Notes: generated from the sequence alone by a model not told the origin. A stretch of DNA of 6,431 bases from Synergistaceae bacterium (GCA_012523155.1 JAAYJB010000001.1:1-6431); one strand, 5' to 3'. Positions 1 to 6,431 are shown, counted from the stretch's first letter. Translations and numbers: made by a program.

Positions 1-82
1 CGGGAAATGCTGTTTAAAAAAAGAGATATTTGTATTATCATACATTTCGATATGAAAGAAAACTTTTTTGGGGGCCGAAGGC

Positions 83-1852
83 ATGAGCCATGAAAATCTT
101 AAAAATCATTCCTCTCCGGAGAGCGGGAAGGATGATATGTCTTTCTGCGCCGCCCAGGCCGAATGGCAGATGAGGACTCTGTTTGACAATGTTCCCGGTA
201 TGGTCCTGAGGATCAGTACAGATTCGGGAACGATCCTCTGTGCCGCGGGCAACCTTCTGGAGCGGATGGGGTTTACCGCAGCCAATTTTCCCATGAAGAC
301 CGGAACGTTCATGGACCGGCTCCACCCCGAAGACGCAGAGGCAGTCACGGTTCTCCTCGGGCAGATGTCAGGGAAAAGACGGAAGCGGCGGAGGGAATTC
401 CGCCTGCTGCTTTCAAAGGATGAACCAATATGGGTCCAGGCGATCCTTTCATCCTCTCCGGATCCTTCCGGGGCAATGAGGATCGACGGATACCTCCACG
501 ACATAACCGAAAGAATGGAACTGGAGAGGGAACTGAAGGATCAACTGAAGCTTCAGGAACAGCTTTTTGCCACCATACCGGTCCCCCTGGTCATCAAGGA
601 CACTAATTCCAGGTTCCTCCAGGTCAACCAGGCTTTCTCAGATTTTGTGAACATCCCAATGGAGAAAATTCTCGGCAGGGGTCCCTACGAAGTCTTCTCT
701 CCCGAGCTCGCCGAGATGGTCTTCCGGGAGGATGCGGATATTTTCCTGACAGGGAGAACGGAACTCGACCTGGAAAGGCGGGTAAAGGACGGACACGGGC
801 GCTGGATATGGCTTAAGTCATACAAGGGACCGCTCCTGGACAGCAGGGGTGACATCGTAGGCCTCGTGGGCGGGAACATGGATATCACGGCGGTGAAGCA
901 ATCCGAGGAGGCCCTCAGGGAGAGCGAGGAGCGGTGGAAGTTTGCCCTGGAGGGTGCCGAGGCAGGTGTCTGGGATATGAGTCTCGGGGACGGCAGTATT
1001 TTCTTCTCAAGTCAGTGGAAACGCATGTTCGGCTACCACGGCGGTGATGTTCCGAAAACCATTGCCGCATTCAGGGAGCTCATTCATCCGGAAGACCTGA
1101 AAGGCTCTCTCAGCTCCTTTTCAGGGTACCTTGAAGGGAAATTTTCTGCCTACAGATGCGAATTCCGCCTGAAGAAGAAGGACGGGAGCTGGTGCTGGGT
1201 GCTGTCGGCGGGCAAGGCTGTGCGAAGGGATGAAGAGGGCAGGCCGGTCCGGGTCATCGGGACCCATACCGACATCACGGAGAGAAAAAAGACGGAAAGG
1301 ATCATTATTCACCAGGCCACACACGACATGCTCACGGACCTTCCCAACAGGGTCCTGTTCGTGGACCGGCTGGGTCTCGCCATGGCTGCGGCGAGCCGAA
1401 GCGGAACCAAGCTCGGCGTGGCGTTTCTCGATCTCGATAATTTCAAGACGGTCAATGACATCAAGGGCCATCAGACGGGCGACCACCTTCTCGTTATGGC
1501 AGCGGAAAGGTTCAGGGGCGAACTCCGTGGATCGGACACCGTCGCCCGCATGGGAGGGGACGAGTTCACATTCCTCTTCCCCCTTGTGGGGAGCCTGGAG
1601 GATGCCGAGAAAGCCGCATCCCGTATACTCCGGTCTCTTGAGGCTCCCTTCAGGATAGATGGCAGCTCCTTTTCCATCTCGGCAAGTATCGGCCTCTGCC
1701 TTTTCCCGGACGACGGGGAGGACCCGGAGACCCTCATGAAACGTACGGATATGGCCATGTACGAAGCGAAGCGGCAGGGGAAGAACACAATACGGTCCTG
1801 GGGCCGTCTTCAGGGGACCGCACTTATCGCCGAATTAAAAAGGAAGGGATGA
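83..1852 (+). CDS. Triple-PAS diguanylate cyclase (GGDEF protein)
   Basis: Makes cyclic di-GMP from two GTP in the cytoplasm, with PAS domains as the likely signal input. From the ATG at 83 it has 589 residues. There are three PAS domains at about 32-145, 160-272 and 285-402; each ends in a DIT-type PAC motif (DITER 140-144, DIT 267-269, DITER 398-402). The GGDEF domain follows from about 412 to 575. It has the N-terminal signature TDLPNR (418-423), the metal-binding segment FLDLDNFK (448-455), an intact GGDEF motif at 491-495, and MYEAKRQGKN near the end. RGSD at 482-485 lies exactly five residues before GGDEF, so the RxxD inhibitory site looks intact and product feedback is expected. I see no membrane segment, signal peptide or EAL domain. 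The start is uncertain: an in-frame TTG at 68 would add five residues, and neither start has a clear ribosome binding site. The alcohol dehydrogenase gene follows after 6 bases. PAS ligands cannot be read from sequence. Confidence 0.95.
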   Translation: MSHENLKNHSSPESGKDDMSFCAAQAEWQMRTLFDNVPGMVLRISTDSGTILCAAGNLLERMGFTAANFPMKTGTFMDRLHPEDAEAVTVLLGQMSGKRRKRRREFRLLLSKDEPIWVQAILSSSPDPSGAMRIDGYLHDITERMELERELKDQLKLQEQLFATIPVPLVIKDTNSRFLQVNQAFSDFVNIPMEKILGRGPYEVFSPELAEMVFREDADIFLTGRTELDLERRVKDGHGRWIWLKSYKGPLLDSRGDIVGLVGGNMDITAVKQSEEALRESEERWKFALEGAEAGVWDMSLGDGSIFFSSQWKRMFGYHGGDVPKTIAAFRELIHPEDLKGSLSSFSGYLEGKFSAYRCEFRLKKKDGSWCWVLSAGKAVRRDEEGRPVRVIGTHTDITERKKTERIIIHQATHDMLTDLPNRVLFVDRLGLAMAAASRSGTKLGVAFLDLDNFKTVNDIKGHQTGDHLLVMAAERFRGELRGSDTVARMGGDEFTFLFPLVGSLEDAEKAASRILRSLEAPFRIDGSSFSISASIGLCLFPDDGEDPETLMKRTDMAMYEAKRQGKNTIRSWGRLQGTALIAELKRKG

Positions 1853-1858
1853 AGGGGA

Positions 1859-3010
1859 ATGTTTCCATCGTTCAGCTATGAAATGCCGACTCGGGTCGAG
1901 TTCGGGAGGGGATCCGCCCGGAGAGCCGGGGAAGAGGCCCGGAGGATAGGAGCGTCGCGGGTGCTGATCATCACCGACGGGGGAGTACTGGCCGCAGGGC
2001 TTCTCGACCGGGTAACCGCCGGTCTCGATGAGGCCTTTGTGCCCTGGGAAGTCTTTTCAGACGTGGAGCCGAACCCCAAGGACAGAAATGTTCACGCCGC
2101 AGTGGATGCGGTCCGGGCCTTCGGTGCGGATTGCCTCCTCGCAGCGGGCGGAGGAAGCCCCATCGACTGCGCCAAGGGGGTCGCCATCGTGGCCGCCGCC
2201 GGGGGAAAGATCCGGGATTACGAGGGCCGGTTCAAAACGATCTCCACCCCCCTCCCGATCATTGCGATCCCCACCACGGCGGGTACAGCCAGTGAACTCA
2301 CCTTCGGAAGCGTCATCACCGACACCGCGGCGAAATTCAAGTTCACCGTGAAAAGCCCCCTTCTTGCACCGAAGGTCGCCCTCGCGGATCCCGAGATGAC
2401 CGCCACCATGCCGAAAAGCCTTACGGCCTTCACCGGCATGGACGCACTTACCCATGCCATAGAGGCCTATACATGCCGGGCGGCCACTCCCTTCTCCGAT
2501 GCGCCCGCGATCGTGGCCATGGAGCTTATCGGAAAGTATCTCCGCAGGGCCTGGAAGGATGGCGCCGACCTGGAGGCGAGGGAGGGGATGCTCCTGGGCA
2601 GCCTGCTCGCAGGGGTGGCCTTCAGCCATTCCGACGTGGCGTCGGTCCACTGCCTTGCCGAGGCCCTGGGCGCTCTCTACGATGCCCCCCACGGGGCATG
2701 CAACTCCATCGCCCTTCCGGCCATAATGGAGTTTTCAATGGATGCCTGCGTGGAGCGCTACGCTCGTGTGGCAGTGTGCCTCGGCCTGACCTTTTCATCT
2801 CCTGAAGAGGGGGCGGAAAGAGCCGTGGCTGAGGTAAAGCAGATGGCGGAAGACCTGGAGCTTCCCTCCCTGTCAGTGTTCGGCGTGAAGGAGGAGGATT
2901 TCGGGGAGATCGCCGAAAAGTCCGTGGCGAATTCCTCGAACCCCGACAATCCGAAGATCATGAAAAAGGGCGACTACATCGCCGTGCTGCGGAAGCTGAC
3001 TGGGAAATAG
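1859..3010 (+). CDS. Iron-containing alcohol dehydrogenase (group III)
   Basis: NAD(P)-dependent, metal-dependent interconversion of an alcohol and an aldehyde or ketone in the cytoplasm; the substrate cannot be told from sequence. The 383 residues match the usual length of the family. The N-terminal nucleotide-binding half carries GGGSPID at 97-103 with K106, followed by the TTAGTASE motif near 139-146. The metal site appears complete: D195 and H199 in the DALTHAIEAY segment, H264 in SVHCLAE, and H278 in DAPHG. The spacing agrees with the Asp-His-His-His ligands known from lactaldehyde reductase FucO. E268 sits where FucO-like enzymes usually have a second His (HxxxH), so this may be a distinct subfamily. 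A purine-rich GGAAGGG at 1842-1848, inside the end of the cyclase gene, is a fair ribosome binding site 10 bases ahead of the ATG. The 6-base gap to the upstream gene points to one transcript. Confidence 0.95.
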   Translation: MFPSFSYEMPTRVEFGRGSARRAGEEARRIGASRVLIITDGGVLAAGLLDRVTAGLDEAFVPWEVFSDVEPNPKDRNVHAAVDAVRAFGADCLLAAGGGSPIDCAKGVAIVAAAGGKIRDYEGRFKTISTPLPIIAIPTTAGTASELTFGSVITDTAAKFKFTVKSPLLAPKVALADPEMTATMPKSLTAFTGMDALTHAIEAYTCRAATPFSDAPAIVAMELIGKYLRRAWKDGADLEAREGMLLGSLLAGVAFSHSDVASVHCLAEALGALYDAPHGACNSIALPAIMEFSMDACVERYARVAVCLGLTFSSPEEGAERAVAEVKQMAEDLELPSLSVFGVKEEDFGEIAEKSVANSSNPDNPKIMKKGDYIAVLRKLTGK

Positions 3011-3046
3011 TGCTGGAGCAGGGAAGACGATTTTTCGGAAGAAAAA

Positions 3047-3076
3047 ACGGCCCGGGGCAGAAAAGCCCCGGGCCGT
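3047..3076 (-). terminator. Intrinsic terminator of the ABC importer operon
   Basis: A perfect 12-bp inverted repeat, ACGGCCCGGGGC at 3047-3058 and its complement at 3065-3076, encloses a 6-base loop. On the minus strand the stem is followed directly by TTTTTTC (complement of 3041-3047), the classic intrinsic-terminator form. It begins 24 bases after the permease stop codon. On the + strand no T-run follows (CCGCATTG), so it is probably a weaker terminator for the alcohol dehydrogenase gene. A small adjoining palindrome, TTTTTC-GGAA-GAAAAA at 3031-3046, partly reuses the T-run. Confidence 0.9.
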
Positions 3077-3100
3077 CCGCATTGTTACCTGGTGATCGTG

Positions 3101-3952
3101 TTATCTCTTCGGCGGTTCCCAGCGTTTCGCCATGTTCTGGGTCAGGCGGTCGATGACGATGGCCAGGAACACCACGCTCATGCCTGCCTCGAAACCCCTT
3201 CCCACGTCTATGCGGTTGATGGAGAGGAGTACCTCCTGCCCGAGGCCCCGTGCCCCGATCATGGAGGAGATGACCACCATGGCCAGGGCCATCATGGTCG
3301 TCTGGTTCACGCCGGCAAGGATGCTCGGCATGGCGAGAGGAAGGCGAACCTCCTTCAGCAGCTGCCACCGCGTGGCGCCATAGGCCAGAGCCGCTTCCTC
3401 GACAGCCTTGGGCACCTGGTTCAGGCCCAGCGCCGTCAGGCGGATCACGGGAGGCAGGGCGTAGATAAGGGTTGCAAGGACTGCGGGCACTTTTCCCAGC
3501 CCGAAGAGCATCATGGCCGGGATGAGGTAGACAAAGCTCGGCATGGTCTGCATACCGTCCAGGATAGGCCGGAGTATTGCAGCCACGGGCCTCAGTTCAG
3601 CCATGAGCACGCCGAGGGGCAGCCCTATGGCAAGTGCCAGCAGTACGGCGGTGATGATCACCGAAAGGCTTTCGAGGGCCATGGCCCAAAGACCGAACAT
3701 GCCGATGAGAAACGGCAGCGCGGCAAGGACCACTGAGCCGATCAACTTCTTCGAGGAATACCAGCTCAGCAGGAACACGGCGATGATGTAGGCCCACCAG
3801 GGAATGAACGTCAATACTGAGTTCACGCCGAGGAGGAAGGAGAGGATCCCGTCGGATATGGAGTCGAACACGGAAGCATAGGACGCGATCAGGTCATCGA
3901 TGAACCTGTTTACCGCGCCTGCCACATGATATTGAAGGAACTCAGGAAACAT
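3101..3952 (-). CDS. Glycine betaine/proline-type ABC importer, permease (ProW-like)
   Basis: Membrane channel subunit of an importer for glycine betaine or a related quaternary amine, working as a dimer with the adjacent ATPase. From the ATG at 3952 it has 283 residues. Hydrophobic segments that could span the membrane lie at about 32-50, 53-66, 71-92, 97-118, 138-172 (probably two) and 210-231, with a last one near 255-269. The EAA loop, which docks on the ATPase, is clear: EEAALAYGATRWQLLKEV at 185-202 followed by RLPLA. I chose this start over the in-frame ATG at 3988 because AAGGAGG (complement of 3962-3968) lies 9 bases before it. The ribosome binding site is inside the end of the ATPase gene and the two genes overlap by 11 bases, so translation is probably coupled. 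The gene ends in TAA, then the terminator. It is shorter than E. coli ProW because it lacks most of the long N-terminal tail. Confidence 0.94.
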   Translation of the reverse strand: MFPEFLQYHVAGAVNRFIDDLIASYASVFDSISDGILSFLLGVNSVLTFIPWWAYIIAVFLLSWYSSKKLIGSVVLAALPFLIGMFGLWAMALESLSVIITAVLLALAIGLPLGVLMAELRPVAAILRPILDGMQTMPSFVYLIPAMMLFGLGKVPAVLATLIYALPPVIRLTALGLNQVPKAVEEAALAYGATRWQLLKEVRLPLAMPSILAGVNQTTMMALAMVVISSMIGARGLGQEVLLSINRIDVGRGFEAGMSVVFLAIVIDRLTQNMAKRWEPPKR

Positions 3953-4883
3953 GGGCTGCTCCCTCCTTTCCGGCCATATCCCAGGCAAGGACTTCTTCGG
4001 CCCGTCTCATATGTTCCCTTTCGTCCTGGACAAACCGTGCCACGTATTCGTCCGCCGGGTTCGCAATGACCTCGTCCGGCGAACCCACCTGGACGATCTC
4101 ACCCTTCTTCATGATCGCCATGCGGTCTCCCATGCGGAGAGCCTCGGAAAGATCGTGTGTCACGAAGAAAATGGTCTTGTTCATCACTTTCTGCAGGTGG
4201 ATCATCTCGTCCTGCAGTTCCCGCCGAATGAGCGGGTCAAGTCCGCTGAACGGTTCGTCCATGAGCAGGATCGGAGCGTCCATCACAAGGGCGCGGGCGA
4301 TTCCCACGCGCTGCCTCATTCCGCCGCTCAATGCCGCGGGGTAATACTTCTCCCATCCCTTCAGCCCTACCTTGTCGAGGGAGTCCATCGCCTTTTCCTT
4401 CCGGCTTTCCTTCTCGTCTCCTCTCAGCTTCAGACCGAAGGTGACGTTCTGGAGGACCGTACGGTGGGGAAGAAGGCCATAATGCTGGAAGACCATGGCA
4501 ATTTTTTCCCTCCGGAAATTGACGAGTTGCCGCTTGTTCATGGCCGTCACGTTTTCGCCGTTGATGATGATATCTCCGGATGTGGGCTCCACAAGCCGAA
4601 GAAGACAGCGGATGAGCGTCGATTTTCCGCTGCCGGAGAGCCCCATGATGATGAACGTCTCGCCCCAGTTGATCTCCAGGGAAACATTCTTCATGGCGAC
4701 CACTGCGTCTTCGCCCTTGTCCAGTTCTTCTACAAGTTCATCGTTCTCGATGTCCGAGGAGGAGACGCTCATCCCCTTTTTCCTGGTGTAGACTTTCCAG
4801 AGATCGCGGATGAGTATAGCCTCCGCCCCGGTCTCGGCGACCGGAGCGGCGGCAGCAACATCCTGCTGCTGCGGGGCGTCCAC
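3942..4883 (-). CDS. Glycine betaine/proline-type ABC importer, ATPase (ProV-like, no CBS domains)
   Basis: Hydrolyses ATP on the cytoplasmic side to drive uptake through the adjacent permease. In its 313 residues I see Walker A GLSGSGKST (81-89), the Q-loop Gln at 133, the signature LSGGMRQ (185-191), Walker B ILLMDE (205-210) with catalytic E210, the D-loop SGLD, and switch H243 in VTHD. An acidic, Ser-rich insert at about 38-60 lies between the first strand and Walker A, where ProV/OpuAA proteins also carry a linker. The protein ends about 30 residues after the nucleotide-binding domain, in a charged tail. The paired CBS domains found in ProV (about 400 residues) and OpuA are absent, and the frame closes with an ordinary TGA. 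The start is GTG, directly abutting the TAG stop of the binding-protein gene, with AAGGGGGAG (complement of 4890-4898) 6 bases upstream. Confidence 0.96.
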   Translation of the reverse strand: MDAPQQQDVAAAAPVAETGAEAILIRDLWKVYTRKKGMSVSSSDIENDELVEELDKGEDAVVAMKNVSLEINWGETFIIMGLSGSGKSTLIRCLLRLVEPTSGDIIINGENVTAMNKRQLVNFRREKIAMVFQHYGLLPHRTVLQNVTFGLKLRGDEKESRKEKAMDSLDKVGLKGWEKYYPAALSGGMRQRVGIARALVMDAPILLMDEPFSGLDPLIRRELQDEMIHLQKVMNKTIFFVTHDLSEALRMGDRMAIMKKGEIVQVGSPDEVIANPADEYVARFVQDEREHMRRAEEVLAWDMAGKEGAAHVS

Positions 4884-5888
4884 CTATTTCTCCCCCTTAA
4901 GTGCTTCAGACACTTTTTCGGCAACATCCGAGGGGACCCAGGACTTCCACACATCCTCGTAGTTCTTCAGGAACCAGACGGCCGCCTTTTGGGTGTCCTC
5001 CTTTCCCTCGAACATAAACCCCAGGACCTTATTGTTCTGTTCAAGGGTCGTGGTGTAGTTCTTCAGGAATGCGGCGATATCCGGGTTGGCCTCCACAAAT
5101 TTCGTGTTGGCGACAATGAGCACACGCACCGACGGAATGGCGCAGGCGTACAGATTTTCGTCGTTCCACAATTTTTCTTCGTACGGCGGCTCTTCGAGCT
5201 TGGTCATGTCAAGAAGGCCCATGACCCACGTGGGCTCCCAGTAATAGGCGAGCACCGGCTCTCCCCTGTCGTAGGCGCGCTTGATCGCGGTCGAGAGGGC
5301 TGTCTCCGAACCTGCGGAGAAGGCGCTGTAATGCTTGTCAAGACCGTAGCCCTTTATCTTCATTTCGTTGATGGATGTGACTTTCCATCCCGCCGGCCCG
5401 TTGAGAAGACGGCCTTTTTTCGGGTTCTCGGGGTCCTTGAAGAGCTCCCAGTACTTGGGAAGATCTGCAACCGACTTGAGATCCGGTGCGACTGCCTTGA
5501 TGCCCCGGGCCTCGTCCCCCTTGATCACGTACGTGGGCACATACCAGCCCTGGGGAGCATCGGGGAAATTCGTGCCGAGGCTCACCATTTTTCCGTTTTT
5601 GGTCACCTTCTCCCAATAGTCGAGCAGGTTATCCACCCACCCTTCCATGGAAAAGTCGGCGTCTCCCCGCTCCATGCCCATGAACCCCGGGAGGGACTCG
5701 GCGAAGATGAAGTCCGTCTGTTTGCCGTATCCTTTTTCGATGATATAGGCGGCGATCCTGTTATGTACCTGGACGCTGTCCCAGCTGAAGTCCACAAGGG
5801 TTACGGGACGCGCAGCCGCCGCGCCCGCAAAGAGTGTGAACAGGCAGAAGACGGCAAGAATAAACGCAGTTTTTGTTCGCAGTTTCAT
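4884..5888 (-). CDS. Glycine betaine-type ABC importer, periplasmic binding protein (OpuAC/ProX family)
   Basis: Captures the solute in the periplasm and delivers it to the permease; first gene of the importer operon. It has 334 residues from the ATG at 5888. The N-terminus is a signal peptide: basic KLRTK, a hydrophobic core at about 8-22, and AGAAAA before a likely signal peptidase I cut near residue 26. There is no lipobox, so it should be soluble rather than a lipoprotein. The OpuAC fold covers about 28-330, with DFSWDS (33-38), the FSMEGW segment (79-84), QGWYVPTYV and AYYWEPTW (214-221). Trp residues at 36, 84, 115, 168, 217 and 221 are candidates for the aromatic cage that holds quaternary ammonium ligands in this family; which ones do so needs a structure model. 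The frame stays open upstream to 5984, but AGGAGGTG (complement of 5894-5901) and the signal peptide fix the start at 5888. Choline or carnitine are alternative ligands. Confidence 0.94.
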   Translation of the reverse strand: MKLRTKTAFILAVFCLFTLFAGAAAARPVTLVDFSWDSVQVHNRIAAYIIEKGYGKQTDFIFAESLPGFMGMERGDADFSMEGWVDNLLDYWEKVTKNGKMVSLGTNFPDAPQGWYVPTYVIKGDEARGIKAVAPDLKSVADLPKYWELFKDPENPKKGRLLNGPAGWKVTSINEMKIKGYGLDKHYSAFSAGSETALSTAIKRAYDRGEPVLAYYWEPTWVMGLLDMTKLEEPPYEEKLWNDENLYACAIPSVRVLIVANTKFVEANPDIAAFLKNYTTTLEQNNKVLGFMFEGKEDTQKAAVWFLKNYEDVWKSWVPSDVAEKVSEALKGEK

Positions 5889-5893
5889 GCAAA

Positions 5894-5901
5894 CACCTCC
5901 T
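5894..5901 (-). promoter_or_regulatory. Strong ribosome binding site of the binding-protein gene
   Basis: On the minus strand this reads AGGAGGTG, a near-perfect match to the 16S rRNA 3' end, 5 bases before the ATG at 5888. It decides the start against the longer open frame that begins at 5984. Confidence 0.9.
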
Positions 5902-5955
5902 GAAGTATTTTGATGATAAACTGTATATCCGGAATGAAACCTGCAGAGAATTTCG

Positions 5956-6039
5956 CAAGGGTGAAAAAACAGACCAGGATACAAAACGATATCTGATTAA
6001 AACGCAAGACGGACTATTTGTCAAGATGGAAAAAACAGA
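5956..6039. repeat. 18-bp imperfect direct repeat flanking the importer promoter
   Basis: Copies at 5956-5973 and 6022-6039 share CAAG, three unmatched bases, then GAAAAAACAGA: 15 of 18 positions are identical, at an offset of exactly 66 bases. The right copy overlaps the -35 hexamer by three bases and extends upstream of it. The left copy lies in the predicted leader, downstream of the predicted start. This is a possible operator pair, but the A-run in the core lowers its weight. Confidence 0.45.
5996..6024 (-). promoter_or_regulatory. Sigma-70 type promoter of the ABC importer operon
   Basis: On the minus strand a perfect -35 hexamer TTGACA (complement of 6019-6024) is followed by a 17-base spacer and a -10 hexamer TTTAAT (complement of 5996-6001), which matches TATAAT at 5 of 6 positions. 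Transcription would start near 5989, leaving a leader of about 100 bases before the ATG at 5888. The surroundings are AT-rich, as expected of a promoter. Confidence 0.75.
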
Positions 6040-6077
6040 ATAATACACATTAAAGTAAAAAGGGAGCCGCACTCCTT

Positions 6078-6104
6078 TTGGAAAATTGCTTCTCAGGATA
6101 TACT
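6078..6104 (+). promoter_or_regulatory. Candidate promoter of the DinB-like gene
   Basis: TATACT at 6099-6104 matches the -10 consensus at 5 of 6 positions. The -35 is weak: TTGGAA at 6078-6083 matches 4 of 6 with a short 15-base spacer. An inverted repeat, ATACTT (6100-6105) and AAGTAT (6112-6117), overlaps the -10 and could be an operator half-site pair or chance in AT-rich DNA. Confidence 0.4.
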
Positions 6105-6138
6105 TGAAAGAAAGTATGCCTTTTAAGGAGAGATGAAC

Positions 6139-6431
6139 ATGGGAAACACTGTTGACGGGATCCGGCAGTATTATGAAAGAGGAATGACGTTTCTTTTCAG
6201 GCTCGTGGACGAGTGCCCTGATGACCTCTGGGGCAAAAAGGGCGGAGGGTTTTTCTTCTGGCAGCAGGTATACCACGCCTTTTTCTGCATCGACTACTTC
6301 CTTCTTCCTCCGGGGGAGGAGATCCCCGGGGGAGCGTACGGCCGGGCTGCGGCCATGCTGAGCGAAGACTGTTCCGTGATCCCGCCGAAGGAAGAGATAC
6401 GGGCATTCGGAATGCGCATGAAGGAGAAGGC
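6139..6431 (+). CDS. DinB-like protein, partial (cut off by the window end)
   Basis: An open frame of 97 full codons with no stop before the right edge, so only the N-terminal part is visible. It starts at the ATG at 6139, with AAGGAG at 6125-6130 8 bases upstream; an in-frame ATG at 6133 is too close to that site. The sequence is helical in style: GIRQYYERGMTFLFRLVDE (7-25), then DDLWG (28-32), then FFFWQQVYHAFFCIDYFL (38-55) with H46 and D52. A first helix ending near a DxxW turn, followed by a W-Q-x-x-x-H helix, resembles the DinB/YfiT four-helix superfamily, where that His is the first of three metal ligands. The other ligands would lie beyond the window. Members include thiol transferases and many proteins of unknown role, so no reaction is assigned. 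It is divergent from the importer operon and may share its control region. Confidence 0.7.
   Translation, partial: MGNTVDGIRQYYERGMTFLFRLVDECPDDLWGKKGGGFFFWQQVYHAFFCIDYFLLPPGEEIPGGAYGRAAAMLSEDCSVIPPKEEIRAFGMRMKEK

Noticed and set aside
11..43. Possible promoter (TATTAT at 33-38) and a GTAT-ATAC palindrome (32-43) ahead of the cyclase gene
   Set aside because: No good -35 lies at the right distance, the DNA is simply AT-rich, and the true upstream context is outside the window.
2057..2692. A 211-codon minus-strand frame inside the alcohol dehydrogenase gene
   Set aside because: It is a Gly- and Arg-rich antisense shadow of a gene with full family motifs; nothing in it is recognisable.
3092..3736. 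A 214-codon + strand frame opposite the permease gene
   Set aside because: It is an antisense shadow with a His- and Gly-rich composition and no ribosome binding site; the permease on the other strand explains the region.
3951..5903. A 650-codon open frame on the + strand, opposite the importer genes
   Set aside because: It runs antisense across two genes with clear family motifs, has no convincing ribosome binding site, and its translation is rich in His, Arg and Val with no recognisable domain. It is a shadow of GC-rich coding DNA.
5889..5984. N-terminal extension of the binding protein to an ATG at 5984
   Set aside because: It would put 32 residues in front of a standard signal peptide and ignores the near-perfect ribosome binding site at 5894-5901.
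6058..6079. Small hairpin (AAAAGGGAG / CTCCTTTT) as a possible terminator between the divergent genes
   Set aside because: The stem is short and has a bulged G, and no gene end lies next to it. It could weakly stop minus-strand transcripts but cannot be supported.

Overview
The window carries six protein-coding genes in three transcription blocks. Nothing in it looks mobile, and I see no RNA gene or CRISPR array. The coding DNA is GC-rich and the spacers are AT-rich. The binding protein has an ordinary signal peptidase I leader and no lipobox, which suggests a Gram-negative bacterium with a periplasm. The set of genes (a PAS/GGDEF sensor, an iron-type alcohol dehydrogenase and a betaine-type ABC importer) would fit a heterotrophic, perhaps anaerobic bacterium such as a Synergistota or Desulfobacterota member. 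That placement is a guess from protein style and has not been tested.

Layout. On the + strand, bases 83-3010 hold a soluble triple-PAS diguanylate cyclase followed 6 bases later by an iron-containing alcohol dehydrogenase, probably co-transcribed. A strong hairpin at 3047-3076 separates them from a convergent block. Its T-run lies on the minus-strand side, so it mainly ends that block. On the minus strand, reading from 5888 down to 3101, is a three-gene glycine-betaine/proline-type ABC importer: periplasmic binding protein, ATPase, permease. The genes are packed tightly enough to suggest translational coupling. A near-consensus sigma-70 promoter lies at 5996-6024, about 100 bases upstream of the first gene of that block. 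Divergently, at 6139, a DinB-like gene with a strong ribosome binding site starts and runs off the right edge.

How the genes work together. The importer is a complete unit: the binding protein captures a quaternary-amine solute, the permease forms the channel and the ATPase drives uptake. The ATPase lacks the C-terminal CBS domains that sense ionic strength in classical osmoregulated relatives, so its job may be nutritional or may be controlled at transcription. An 18-base imperfect direct repeat bracketing its promoter is a candidate operator pair. The cyclase turns an unknown cytoplasmic signal into cyclic di-GMP. Why it is paired with an alcohol dehydrogenase is not evident from the sequence.

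I found no convincing undescribed system here. The points most worth a second look are the promoter repeats, the CBS-less ATPase, the cyclase-dehydrogenase pairing and a Glu in place of a usually conserved His in the dehydrogenase.
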